Origin: Clostridium folliculivorans
GTDB lineage: Bacteria; Bacillota; Clostridia; Clostridiales; Clostridiaceae
DNA length: 64,000 nt
Direction: 5' to 3'
Assembly (NCBI RefSeq): GCF_024341905.1
Contig: NZ_BQXY01000010.1
Span: forward strand, 80,931-144,930
Positions 9,992 to 17,865 of the stretch are shown piece by piece; the stretch's first letter is position 1; each line of letters opens with the position of its first letter. The notes below the pieces were generated by a model, which did no database searches, was not told the origin of the DNA, and worked only from the letters and a program-made list of their open reading frames with translations. Made by a program: the position numbers and the translations under genes.

Positions 9992-10612
9992 ATGAAAAAA
10001 TGTGCTGTTTTAGTTTTATTATTCTGGGGGGGGGTTATATTTTATATGTCAAGTAAACCAGGGGTAGTATCTCATAATATGAGTAGGGCTATCGTAAATA
10101 TTCTTAAAGAAGATAAAAATACGGCTACCCGAAATGGTAGTATTAATTATCAGAATAAAGTGTCCAATAATGCTTTAAATAATGGTAAGAGTTTCAGTAC
10201 ACAAAGTAACAGTGGTAGTAAAACTCAGCAAAATGTACAATCATCAACTGGAAGTTCACAGAAAAAATCTGTTCAAACAGTAAAAAATACAAACGCAAAA
10301 GTTAGTAGTAACGCTGCGAAGCTAGATTATATAGTTAGAAAAAGTGCTCATACTTTTGAATATATTGTTTTGGCAGTATTGGTAAGTGCAAGCTTTTTTG
10401 CTTTTGATAAAAAAGGAAAGCAGTATTTAATATATATACTATTTAGTTGCTTGTTTTTTGCAGTTACAGATGAGTTTCATCAATCTTTTGTTCCAAGCAG
10501 GACTTCTTTGGTTAGTGATGTATTTATAGATTTTGGTGGTTCTCTAATAGGAATTTTTTTGTTTTATCTTTTTTATTATAAGATATTTAGTAGTAAATCA
10601 GTACGTGGTTAA
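9992..10612 (+). CDS. VanZ-like membrane protein with a poly-G tract
   Basis: A 206-residue protein from ATG 9992, chosen because it begins MKKCAVLV with a hydrophobic helix and follows the purine run AGATGGGG. An in-frame ATG at 9962 has no ribosome binding site. One N-terminal helix is followed by a Ser/Asn/Gln-rich linker (about residues 45-105) and then a VanZ-type domain with KSAHTFEYIVLAVL, DEFHQSFVPSRTSLVSDV and a Gly-rich last helix. VanZ-family proteins affect glycopeptide or lipoglycopeptide tolerance and envelope properties, but their chemistry is unclear. Codons 12-15 form an uninterrupted run of nine Gs at 10026-10034, which is striking in such an AT-rich genome and could cause phase variation. 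Confidence 0.85.
   Translation: MKKCAVLVLLFWGGVIFYMSSKPGVVSHNMSRAIVNILKEDKNTATRNGSINYQNKVSNNALNNGKSFSTQSNSGSKTQQNVQSSTGSSQKKSVQTVKNTNAKVSSNAAKLDYIVRKSAHTFEYIVLAVLVSASFFAFDKKGKQYLIYILFSCLFFAVTDEFHQSFVPSRTSLVSDVFIDFGGSLIGIFLFYLFYYKIFSSKSVRG
10026..10034 (+). repeat. G9 homopolymer inside the VanZ-like gene
   Basis: Nine consecutive Gs encode Trp-Gly-Gly-Val. Loss or gain of one G would truncate the protein just after its first 15 residues. Confidence 0.8.
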
Positions 10613-10689
10613 CAAGAGCATAGCGTTAATTGTATTGTAGTATAAAGTCATAATAAAAATATGAAGTAAATATGTAAATTAATATACTT

Positions 10690-11066
10690 GATAATGTAGA
10701 TATATTTTATTTTGAAATCAATTACCTTGAAGAAATATAAAAGCTTTAGGAACATATATATATCATTTTATCATCTCCGTTAGTTTTGGTAGTCTCAATC
10801 ATAGATTATTTCTCTACGAATAGATGTTCTGAAACATCTGTTTTAACTCTCTTATCAGTATAATGGATATTTTTTAATATCTTTATGAATCCAAAAGAAA
10901 ACACGAAAATGAGGAAGATAATCACTTTATATTATATAATAATGAGATGGGTCTCCTATTTTTTAGTAAAGGGACTCTTGCTTAGCTCTTTATTTACTGA
11001 AGTATAGTTTGCTGCTTTGGGAGTCTTTAATGAAGTAATAGTTATAATGTATATGCAAGTAATTAG
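10690..11066 (-). pseudogene. Degenerate duplicate of the small secreted protein at 14979-15422
   Basis: The nucleotide sequence from about 10690 to 11066 aligns along its length with 14990-15370. Examples are the shared runs CATCTCCGTTAGTTTTGGT or near-identical, AAAATGAGGAAGATAATCAC, and TTAGCTCTTTATTTACTGAA. The reading frame is destroyed by substitutions and indels. The homology stops exactly where an ISL3-like end begins at 11067, so the start codon and signal-peptide region are missing. It therefore looks like a paralogous copy truncated by a mobile-element end and then left to decay. Confidence 0.75.
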
Positions 11067-11176
11067 TGTAGATTGTCAATTACTTTTGAGAGTTTATGTA
11101 AAAAAGCTCTTTCTTATGAAAGATTTCGTGATTTCAACTAACTCTGGAAAGAACTGGTTTGATATTGACAATTAAC
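11067..11176. repeat. Solo ISL3-related end, possible MITE
   Basis: The 22 bases from 11067 match the terminal repeat of the ISL3 element at 6518 with one mismatch (TGTAGATTGTCAATTAC). About 90 bases later, GATATTGACAATTAACACT (11161-11179) is an imperfect inverted copy of the same end, with a 9-bp ATTGTCAAT core. No transposase lies between. This is either a small non-autonomous element or a leftover end. Confidence 0.45.
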
Positions 11177-11237
11177 ACTCATTTGTACTAAAAGTAATAC
11201 AATTAAATAATAGCAATTTTGAAAAGAGGTATACGTC

Positions 11238-12278
11238 ATGAATAAATGCACTCCAAAGGAGCCAATAAATAAGAAAAAACGAATTATTATAATATCTGTT
11301 ATAGGCTTAATTATAATAGGATTAATTATTGGTATTCCGTACTACTATATTAATAACAAGCTTTCCAAAATAAACATAACCTCTCTTCCTAAAGATGATA
11401 AAAAACTTGGAATTAATGAAAATGCATATAATGAAAAGAATAAGGATCTGCAGGATAATTACATCAACATATTACTATTAGGAACAGATGCCAGAGCAGC
11501 AAATCAAGATGCTCGTTCTGATTCAATGATGATAGCAACCATCGATAAGAAGCATAATGAAATAAAACTATCTTCGCTTATGAGAGATATGATAGTTGAT
11601 ATGATTGGACATGGACAGATGGAAGGCTTAAATCAAGATAGGCTAAATCATACCTATGATTATGGTGGCGCAGAACTTACTTTAAAAACCATAAATGAAA
11701 ACTTTAAGATGAATATGAAAAATTATATACAAGTTGATTTCTATGGACTTGAAAAGATAATCGATGAAATAGGTGGAATTGAGATAAATGTGAAATCAGA
11801 AGAAATTTCATTGTTAAATAGCTCGGTTAAAGAAGTAGCTAAAATAGAAAAAGTTCAGCCTAGCTTAGTGAGTAAGCCAGGTTTACAATTATTAGATGGC
11901 AAACAAGCTGTTGCTTACTCTAGAATAAGGCATGTGGGTAATATGGATTTTGAAAGAACTGAAAGGCAGAGAACTGTTCTAACAAAGATCTTTCAAAAGA
12001 TATCTAAGATGAATCTTTTAGAATTAAATAATATAATAGGGAAGGTTCTTCCAGAAGTAAATACAAGTTTAGATAAATCAAGCATAATAAGTTTGTCTAA
12101 GGATATCATTTTGAATAAGATGAATAAGGTTAATCAATTAAGAATACCTATAGATGGCCATAATAATACTGTATATGTTAGAAATACATATTTCATGGCA
12201 TGGGATAAGAAGGAGAATCTAGAAGCCCTTCATAAATTTATATATGAGGAAGATTATGAAGAAGATTCTATAAATTAA
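11238..12278 (+). CDS. LytR-CpsA-Psr (LCP) family glycopolymer transferase
   Basis: A 346-residue protein with a basic N-terminus, one membrane helix at about residues 15-37 and an extracellular LCP domain from about 75 to 255. Family hallmarks include LLLGTDARAA with the acidic and arginine residues that bind pyrophosphate, SLMRDMIVD, VDFYGLEKIIDEIGG, and AYSRIRHVGNMDFERTERQ near residue 230-250. LCP enzymes attach teichoic-acid-like or capsular polymers from the lipid carrier to peptidoglycan. It could anchor the glycans made by the two flanking loci. The ribosome binding site AAAGAGG precedes ATG 11238. Confidence 0.92.
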   Translation: MNKCTPKEPINKKKRIIIISVIGLIIIGLIIGIPYYYINNKLSKINITSLPKDDKKLGINENAYNEKNKDLQDNYINILLLGTDARAANQDARSDSMMIATIDKKHNEIKLSSLMRDMIVDMIGHGQMEGLNQDRLNHTYDYGGAELTLKTINENFKMNMKNYIQVDFYGLEKIIDEIGGIEINVKSEEISLLNSSVKEVAKIEKVQPSLVSKPGLQLLDGKQAVAYSRIRHVGNMDFERTERQRTVLTKIFQKISKMNLLELNNIIGKVLPEVNTSLDKSSIISLSKDIILNKMNKVNQLRIPIDGHNNTVYVRNTYFMAWDKKENLEALHKFIYEEDYEEDSIN

Positions 12279-12336
12279 AGTTTAATGTTTAATCGGAGTA
12301 GGTTGTTATATAGTTAAAAAGACAAAAAATATATTA

Positions 12337-12603
12337 ATGTTAGGTATATGCTCATTTATACATACTATTCTAGATCTCTCTTAGGTTTTTCCAAAGATAT
12401 ATCTTTACCCTTTCCTTGGACTTAGATTTCCCATGGATACAAGTTATAAATTTGTACCTAATTATGCTAAGATATATTTTTCTCACTTTAGGTACTTTAT
12501 ATTTGAAGTTATAGGAGTTATATTATTGTATAATTTCTTTAAACAATCTAAATCTTCTAATAGTGTGAAATACTTTATGAAGAGTGGAAGATTTTTTAAT
12601 TAA
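12337..12603 (+). pseudogene. Remnant of a small membrane protein
   Basis: One reading frame runs from ATG 12337 to TAA 12603 with an internal TAG after residue 15. The segment after the stop (an in-frame ATG at 12433) encodes 56 residues with an aromatic, hydrophobic helix (FRYFIFEVIGVILLYNFF) and a basic tail. The sense sequence before the stop (ICSFIHTILDLS) and after it (PKIYLYPFLGLRFP) vaguely resembles the C-terminal part of YdjM-type membrane metal-dependent hydrolases. That resemblance is weak. The 5' part of the gene is absent, as if deleted. Confidence 0.4.
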
Positions 12604-12613
12604 AATAAAACAG

Positions 12614-12664
12614 GGTGATGCAGATGAACTGATTTAGTTGATTTTGCATCACCTCATTTTATTT
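12614..12664. terminator. Bidirectional terminator between convergent genes
   Basis: The perfect 9-bp stem GGTGATGCA (12614-12622) / TGCATCACC (12645-12653) is followed by TCATTTTATTT. It sits between the LCP side (+) and the YdcF gene (-), where a shared terminator is expected. Confidence 0.6.
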
Positions 12665-12733
12665 ATCTCTATGTTAGGTAGTGGCAAAGTTCCAATAAAT
12701 CTTGCTAACATAAGCAAGGCAATAAATAAGTTT

Positions 12734-13498
12734 TTAAATTATTGTTTTAATCGAAAGTTGCAACATCCCAAGATACTCATGTAAAGCTATTACAGTAGTA
12801 TCAAAACTACTAGCATTAGGTATAAAGGATCTAAGACCTATAGTTAATTTAGTATTAGTAAAATAATCAGCAGGATAAGGTAAAGTATTTTTAATATTGG
12901 CAATAGTGAAGTTCATAATTGAACGGTCCATATGGAAGGCTGAAGTTACTAATATAGGTTTTGAAAAATTATTCTCTTTCATAATCTTTGATGTATATAT
13001 TGCATTTTCTGTAGTGGTACGACTCTTATCTTCAGCTATAATATCTTTTTCGTTTATTCCAAGATCGATAAGCTGTCTTTTAGCAATTTCAGCTTCACTG
13101 CCACTTTCACCATAAACTGAGCCTCCAGATATGATTATTGGAAGTTTAGTCTTGTTATATAAACGTGAAGTGGTTAACAAACGGTTAGCTGAGCTTCCTG
13201 AAAGGCTTCCTATGCCGCTAATGTCTGGAGAACTAAGTGTAGCTCCACCTCCAAGCATCACAATTACATCTCCATTTAACTTTGAAGGTGGATTAAACTT
13301 ATATTCTAAGGAATGAATTAAAAAGTTTGCAGTTAAAGGAATTGAAGTTATATAAATAAGAGCTGCAACTATTAGTACTAACTTTGGTATTTTCTTTTCA
13401 CGTCTATATTGTAGTGCTGCCCAAATTATAAGTAATAAAATAAAGCATCCAGGCGGCAATATAAGATTTGCTATTAATTTAAAAACGTATATCATCAC
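12734..13498 (-). CDS. YdcF/ElyC-like DUF218 envelope protein
   Basis: A 254-residue protein with two N-terminal membrane helices (about residues 6-28 and 38-60) and a C-terminal DUF218 domain. Motifs visible are GDVIVMLGGGA, IISGG, the RTTTENA box and VTSAFHMDRSI, all typical of YdcF/SanA/ElyC proteins. In E. coli, ElyC is linked to peptidoglycan and lipid-carrier homeostasis; the biochemical reaction is not firmly established. A 37-bp piece of this gene (12930-12966) is repeated at 15569-15605. Confidence 0.85.
   Translation of the reverse strand: MMIYVFKLIANLILPPGCFILLLIIWAALQYRREKKIPKLVLIVAALIYITSIPLTANFLIHSLEYKFNPPSKLNGDVIVMLGGGATLSSPDISGIGSLSGSSANRLLTTSRLYNKTKLPIIISGGSVYGESGSEAEIAKRQLIDLGINEKDIIAEDKSRTTTENAIYTSKIMKENNFSKPILVTSAFHMDRSIMNFTIANIKNTLPYPADYFTNTKLTIGLRSFIPNASSFDTTVIALHEYLGMLQLSIKTII
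12930..12966. repeat. 37-bp segment duplicated at 15569-15605 (gene copy)
   Basis: These bases lie inside the YdcF-like gene and match 15569-15605 with one mismatch (G versus A). Confidence 0.75.
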
Positions 13499-13598
13499 TG
13501 TTCCCCTTTGTATTTTGATAAGAATATTTTATTCTACGTAGAATCTAAAAAATCCTTTTAATAATAGTAAATACATTTTTCATATCACCAAGAGGTGT

Positions 13599-14582
13599 CT
13601 AAACTTCCTTATATACCATCATCTTAGGTATATTACCTTCATTTAAATTCATGTCACATATAGTGGTAAATCCATTCTTATTATAAAATCGAACTAAATA
13701 TTCATATGAATTATTATTAGTAGTAGGAACAGTTCCTATTATTAATTTTATTGATTTCTTTAAGGAAAGGTCTTCATTAATTTTAATGGTTACTTTATTT
13801 ATAATATCTTCTAAGTTTTTTAGGATAAAGGTTCCATGCCCTCTCCTTGGATTGAAGGATTGAAAATCCCATAATTGAATGATAATGTCCTGATCTTTAA
13901 TTTCTTTAGAGGTACTAATGCTATAATTAGTGATTTGTGGGTACATAAATGTATCATATTTAAGTTGAAGTAATGTGTGCTTATAGAAGGGATATTCGCC
14001 TTCTCCTGAAAAAATGAAGATTGGTTTTGGTGATGAATCCATATTCATAGTATTAAAGTTTTCAATGTTACAATATAGAGCAATTAATGAATTGCATTTA
14101 TCTCTATCAAACTTAAAATATACACAATTATCATTATGGATTTTAAACCCAGAATAGTTCGAACAGTAGTTTTGAACTTTTTTTATGATGGAGAGATCTT
14201 CATTATACAATTGTATTTTAGTATCAACTTGATTTGTTAATTTTTGAAGAAATGTTTTTTTAGATTCATAAGTGAGATTACAATTTTTATTAGCTAGTTT
14301 GCAATGAGTCTTATCAATTGTATGTTTAGAGGAGTATTTGGAGAGCATATGTTTTTCATAGGAGTTGTTCAAATAAAGTATATTAAGATATTCGCCTTTA
14401 AAATTGAGTACCTTCTCAATGCTATTATTTTCAATACATTTATTTAAAATGCTTTGAAGTTCATCCACATGTTCTAAACCTAATTGTGCCATTCTTATAT
14501 CATTATCTAATCTATCCATATCATAGAGATAGCACTTTCCGTTTTTACTTTTACTCCAGCAAACAATAGATTTCAATTTCAT
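13599..14582 (-). CDS. Uncharacterised protein with a possible GNAT-like C-terminus
   Basis: A roughly 327-residue cytoplasmic protein, Asn/Lys/Cys-rich, that I do not recognise overall. Near the C-terminus, FNPRRGHGTFILKNL followed about 40 residues later by YEYLVRFYNKNGF resembles the acetyl-CoA loop and final strand of GNAT acetyltransferases. I chose the ATG at 14582, which is preceded by GGGGGA with very short spacing. The frame stays open to a GTG at 14639, but those extra 19 codons lie inside a palindromic repeat that also occurs after another gene, so they are unlikely to be coding. The repeat may have separated the gene from its original promoter and ribosome binding site. Confidence 0.55.
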   Translation of the reverse strand: MKLKSIVCWSKSKNGKCYLYDMDRLDNDIRMAQLGLEHVDELQSILNKCIENNSIEKVLNFKGEYLNILYLNNSYEKHMLSKYSSKHTIDKTHCKLANKNCNLTYESKKTFLQKLTNQVDTKIQLYNEDLSIIKKVQNYCSNYSGFKIHNDNCVYFKFDRDKCNSLIALYCNIENFNTMNMDSSPKPIFIFSGEGEYPFYKHTLLQLKYDTFMYPQITNYSISTSKEIKDQDIIIQLWDFQSFNPRRGHGTFILKNLEDIINKVTIKINEDLSLKKSIKLIIGTVPTTNNNSYEYLVRFYNKNGFTTICDMNLNEGNIPKMMVYKEV

Positions 14583-14597
14583 TCCCCCAATATTAAA

Positions 14598-14692
14598 GAT
14601 GAAACACTTCGATCCGAAATCTATTTTTAAAACTTTCACGGGTTCTGGTGAGAGAATTTAAAAATATAAACTCTATTACGAAGTGGTTCATC
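14598..14692. repeat. Palindromic MITE-like element, copy A
   Basis: A 95-bp unit with 14-bp ends GATGAAACACTTCG and CGAAGTGGTTCATC (13 of 14 complementary) and a partly palindromic interior (TCTATTTTTAAAACT against AATTTAAAAATATAAA). The same unit occurs at 16951-17044. It lies just upstream of the gene that ends at 14582 on the minus strand. Confidence 0.75.
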
Positions 14693-14978
14693 TATAGTGT
14701 CAATTACTTGTAAGTATTTTTATGTGAATTATATGTATTTAGATGGATTATGGGTTATTTAATTAACAAGTTATGGGGCTATATCACTATATATAATTTT
14801 TTTACGGTTAATATGACATAAACTTGATGGTAAAATAGAAAAGATTTTTTTAAATAGCACGTTTTTAGATTATCGCTAATATCATAGTGTAACATAGAGT
14901 ATTATACATGAATACTCTAAGTTTATATTATATTTTTAAATAAGTAGTCATAATCAATTAGTGTGTTAGGTATTTCAT
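14693..14978. other. AT-rich intergenic region
   Basis: The segment starts with TGTCAATTACTT (14698-14709), 12 bases shared with the solo ISL3-like end near 11073-11084, so a further eroded end may lie here. I see nothing else definite. Confidence 0.3.
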
Positions 14979-15422
14979 TTATCTATTTATAATAAGAGCT
15001 TCTAGGTGTATTTTATTTTGGAATCCTTTTCCTTGTAATATTACAAAGGTTTTGGGCACGTATATATAAACCAGTTTGTAATCTCCGTTAGTTTTGGTGG
15101 CCTCAATCACAGACCATTTTTCTACACTTCCATGTTCGGATACATCTGTTTTCACTCCCTTATCAGCATAAGGAATATATTTATTAGCATCTTTAGGAAC
15201 CCAAAAGAAAACGCGAAAATGAGGAAGATAATCACTTCCTATTACATAATCATAAGATGGATCTCCTCTTTTTTCAGTAAAGGTGCAAGTGGTTAGCTCT
15301 TTATTTACTGAAGCATAGTTTGCTGCTTTGGATGTCTTTGAGGAAGTGATAGTTAACAGGTATAAACAAGTAATTAGTATTAGAGTAATTACTAAAGTTT
15401 TCATACATTTATTAGACCGCAT
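14979..15422 (-). CDS. Small secreted protein of unknown function
   Basis: A 147-residue protein. The start at 15422 has GGAGG ten bases upstream. A basic N-terminus and hydrophobic core (about residues 8-26: KTLVITLILITCLYLLTI) form a signal peptide or signal anchor, with a possible cleavage after SKA at about residue 33. The mature part is aromatic-rich and probably beta-rich. I do not recognise the family. A degenerate, 5'-truncated second copy lies at 10690-11066, so the gene was duplicated and this copy has been kept. Confidence 0.7.
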   Translation of the reverse strand: MRSNKCMKTLVITLILITCLYLLTITSSKTSKAANYASVNKELTTCTFTEKRGDPSYDYVIGSDYLPHFRVFFWVPKDANKYIPYADKGVKTDVSEHGSVEKWSVIEATKTNGDYKLVYIYVPKTFVILQGKGFQNKIHLEALIINR

Positions 15423-15568
15423 TTAACTAAATCCTCCAATCCGAATACTTTATATTAAGTATTAGCTTAAGAGGTTATTAGTATACGAAGCTTTGTAAGC
15501 TGCAAAATATCAACTCTCTAATATGTTTTGAACTTTATTTGTTTCTGAGTTTAATAAATTAATAGATT

Positions 15569-15605
15569 ATATGAAAGGCTGAAGTTACTAATATAGGTTT
15601 TGAAA
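15569..15605. repeat. 37-bp fragment of the YdcF-like gene
   Basis: Matches 12930-12966 with one mismatch. The flanks do not extend the match, so this is a short duplicated scrap or the last trace of an otherwise deleted copy. Confidence 0.75.
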
Positions 15606-15778
15606 GTGGATAGATTTAAATATACCCTAGAGCAAGTGTAAAACTACAGAATCGACAATAATTGTGATTTATTTAACGATTTGTGTTGGAAAATATTTTT
15701 AATGTAACCATAATAATTAATGATTAACGGTCATAAATAAGTATAAGTGGGAAGTATGTTTATTCATATAAGCAAACA

Positions 15779-15793
15779 GATACAAATTGTATC
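15779..15793. promoter_or_regulatory. Perfect 15-bp palindrome upstream of the T7SS cluster
   Basis: GATACAA-A-TTGTATC is a perfect inverted repeat with a one-base centre, 50 bases before the first T7SS gene. This is a typical size for an operator bound by a dimeric regulator. No regulator can be assigned. Confidence 0.35.
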
Positions 15794-15842
15794 AATAGTA
15801 TTTCATTATTTTATTAGCGAAAATCGCGGAGGGTGAATTAGG

Positions 15843-16949
15843 GTGAAATTCAAAGCAAAGATTAAAAATAGTCAGCTTATAGTAAAAGTAAAAATTTCAT
15901 CAGATGATGTCATTAGTGAGCGAGAAATAGATATTTTAGAAAAGAAAAATATCAGAGGTTTTCTTAAACCTAAACAGAGTAGAAGCAATCTTGTTGAGTA
16001 CACCGGACCTGCTGGGGTTTCAATGAGTGACCATTTAAAAAATCCATTATCAAAATACGAATTCTTTTACATAATGGCACAAATCGTAGATGCTACAAAA
16101 AAGATTCAAAATAACAATCTTTTTTTAAATAATTTAATTCTTGATTTGAGATATGTGTATATTAACGAGAACACTAAAGAAATACAATTTGTTTATGTAC
16201 CGGTTATGTCAAATCATATTTGCTTGAATGTTATCGGTTTTATGGAATCAATCGCATATTCTGTAAAGTCAATAGCAAATCAGGACTTTGATTTTGTTGC
16301 AAAATATGTAAGTTTCATTAAATCTCTGGATGGTTTTGATATTCCTGCAATTGAGAGATATGTTTCAAGAGAAGATAAAGATGTGGCGAGACAAATTAAA
16401 AAACAAAACATTGGTCAAAGTGGATTTATCACAGATAAACCAAAGGATTACTATGAACACAGAGACCAAAAGAGTCATGGGGACTACCAAGATACAGGTC
16501 TTTTAGAGGAAGGTGAAGTAACCGGTCTTTTAGAGGAAGATGAAGTAACAGGTCTTTTAGATGAATATGAAGCAACAAGTCTACTAAATGATGAAGGAAC
16601 CTCGCTGTTAGAAGAAAATGCTGTATCTTCTAATGTTGCATCTCACCAAGAAGTTCATTTCCCATCTTTATTAAGAATTTCCACCAATGAAACAATCAGC
16701 ATAAACAAACCAGTTTTTAGATTAGGAAAAGGACAAAGTTATGTTGACTATTTTATAACCAATAATAATGCAATAAGTAGAAGTCATGCAGATATTATCA
16801 CAAGAGGGAATCGCTATTTTGTATTTGACCAAAATTCAACAAATCATACCTTTATTAATGATGAGTTACTACCACCAAAAGTTGAAACTGAAATATTTGA
16901 AGGAAATATTCTTCGATTAGCAAATGAAGAATTTGTATTTCATATATAA
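15843..16949 (+). CDS. FHA protein with DUF6382-like N-terminus and Thr-Gly-Leu-Leu repeats
   Basis: A 368-residue protein starting at GTG 15843 behind GGAGGG. Residues 1-170 form a domain like that seen N-terminal to FHA domains in clostridia (DUF6382, from memory). Its order of segments (NLFLNNLIL, then YVYIN and IQFVYVPV) recalls the cytoplasmic pseudokinase-like domain of EssB/YukC. Residues 217-258 hold five tandem units with T218, T227, T236 (each TGLL), T245 and T253 (TSLL) in acidic surroundings. A C-terminal FHA domain (about 285-368) has R293-L-G-K and S312-R-S-H. It probably docks on phosphothreonine and may itself be phosphorylated by the kinase two genes downstream. It is soluble, as no membrane helix is seen. 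Confidence 0.85.
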   Translation: MKFKAKIKNSQLIVKVKISSDDVISEREIDILEKKNIRGFLKPKQSRSNLVEYTGPAGVSMSDHLKNPLSKYEFFYIMAQIVDATKKIQNNNLFLNNLILDLRYVYINENTKEIQFVYVPVMSNHICLNVIGFMESIAYSVKSIANQDFDFVAKYVSFIKSLDGFDIPAIERYVSREDKDVARQIKKQNIGQSGFITDKPKDYYEHRDQKSHGDYQDTGLLEEGEVTGLLEEDEVTGLLDEYEATSLLNDEGTSLLEENAVSSNVASHQEVHFPSLLRISTNETISINKPVFRLGKGQSYVDYFITNNNAISRSHADIITRGNRYFVFDQNSTNHTFINDELLPPKVETEIFEGNILRLANEEFVFHI

Positions 16950-16950
16950 A

Positions 16951-17044
16951 GATGTACAACTTCGAACGCAATCCATTTTTAAAACTCTTGCGGCTTTTTG
17001 AGAGAGAGTTTAAAAATATAAGTTTAATTATGAAGTGGTTCATC
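16951..17044. repeat. Palindromic MITE-like element, copy B
   Basis: A 94-bp copy of the unit at 14598-14692, beginning one base after the stop codon of the FHA gene. The right end CGAAGTGGTTCATC-type arm is well kept (TGAAGTGGTTCATC); the left arm is GATGTACAACTTCG. It would form a long hairpin in the transcript between the FHA and phosphatase genes. Confidence 0.75.
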
Positions 17045-17092
17045 CATACAGAATTTTATCTTGAACAAATAAAAACATAAGGGAGTGAAACA

Positions 17093-17854
17093 ATGCAATT
17101 TGTAGCCACAGCAGATACTGATATAGGAATCAGTAAAGATACAAATCAAGATAGTGTGCTAATAAAACATGCAGCTACATCAAGTGGCGAAATTCTGCTG
17201 GCCATTGTCTGTGATGGTATGGGCGGTTTGGCAAAAGGAGAATTAGCAAGTGCAACGGTTATTCGTTCATTTTCAGAATGGTTTGACAGCGAGATGCCGA
17301 GTGAACTACGTTCTCTTGATATGAAAGTTATTGGTGGAAAATGGGAGCTAATGCTTAAGGAACTAAATGCAAAGATATTGGAATATGGGAAATCTGTTGG
17401 TATAAATTTGGGGACTACATTTACTGGTATCTTATTTGCAGACAACCAATATGTGATTTGTCATGTTGGAGATACTAGAGTTTATCATATAGGAAATGGT
17501 ATTAGACAACTTACGGAGGATCATACATTAGTAGCACGAGAGATAAGCCGAGGAACAATGACTCTTGAGCAAGCTAAGACAGACAGGAGAAGAAATATGT
17601 TATTACAGTGTGTAGGTGCGTCTAGAGTTGTTACACCACAAATCATATATGGAAGAGCAGAAAAAGGTGTGTATATGATCTGCTCTGATGGATTCAGACA
17701 CGAAATAACAGAAAAAGAAATCTTTGAATCGCTGAAGTCTGTAAATCTTATTAACAAGCAGGCGATGCACGATAATGCAAGATACTTAATAGATTTAAAT
17801 AAGTCAAGACAAGAACGAGATAATATATCTGTTGTTCTAGTTAAAACGGAATGA
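17093..17854 (+). CDS. PP2C-family protein Ser/Thr phosphatase
   Basis: A 253-residue protein, the normal length for PrpC/Stp phosphatases. Metal-binding motifs are visible: NQD at residues 18-20, DGMGG at 41-45, GDTRVYHI around 126, CSDGF around 205 and a C-terminal RDNISVVLV. It should dephosphorylate targets of the kinase encoded 11 bases downstream. The likely in-cluster substrates are the Thr repeat proteins and FHA partners. A ribosome binding site GGGAGTG precedes ATG 17093. Confidence 0.93.
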   Translation: MQFVATADTDIGISKDTNQDSVLIKHAATSSGEILLAIVCDGMGGLAKGELASATVIRSFSEWFDSEMPSELRSLDMKVIGGKWELMLKELNAKILEYGKSVGINLGTTFTGILFADNQYVICHVGDTRVYHIGNGIRQLTEDHTLVAREISRGTMTLEQAKTDRRRNMLLQCVGASRVVTPQIIYGRAEKGVYMICSDGFRHEITEKEIFESLKSVNLINKQAMHDNARYLIDLNKSRQERDNISVVLVKTE

Positions 17855-17865
17855 GGTGAGAAAGA

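Larger units (their letters stand above)
15423..15842. other. Region upstream of the T7SS cluster
   Basis: A 420-base gap between divergent genes, so it should hold promoters for both. It contains the duplicated 37-bp YdcF fragment (15569-15605) and a 15-bp palindrome (15779-15793). No hexamer pair stands out as a clear promoter. Confidence 0.4.

Noticed and set aside
11161..11190. Promoter with TTGACA upstream of the LCP gene
   Set aside because: TTGACA at 11165 has no acceptable -10 hexamer at 16-18 bases, and it belongs to the ISL3-like inverted end.
16487..16618. Possible CRISPR-like or VNTR DNA repeat
   Set aside because: The period of about 27 bases is coding, with conserved protein motif and third-base variation, so it is a protein repeat.
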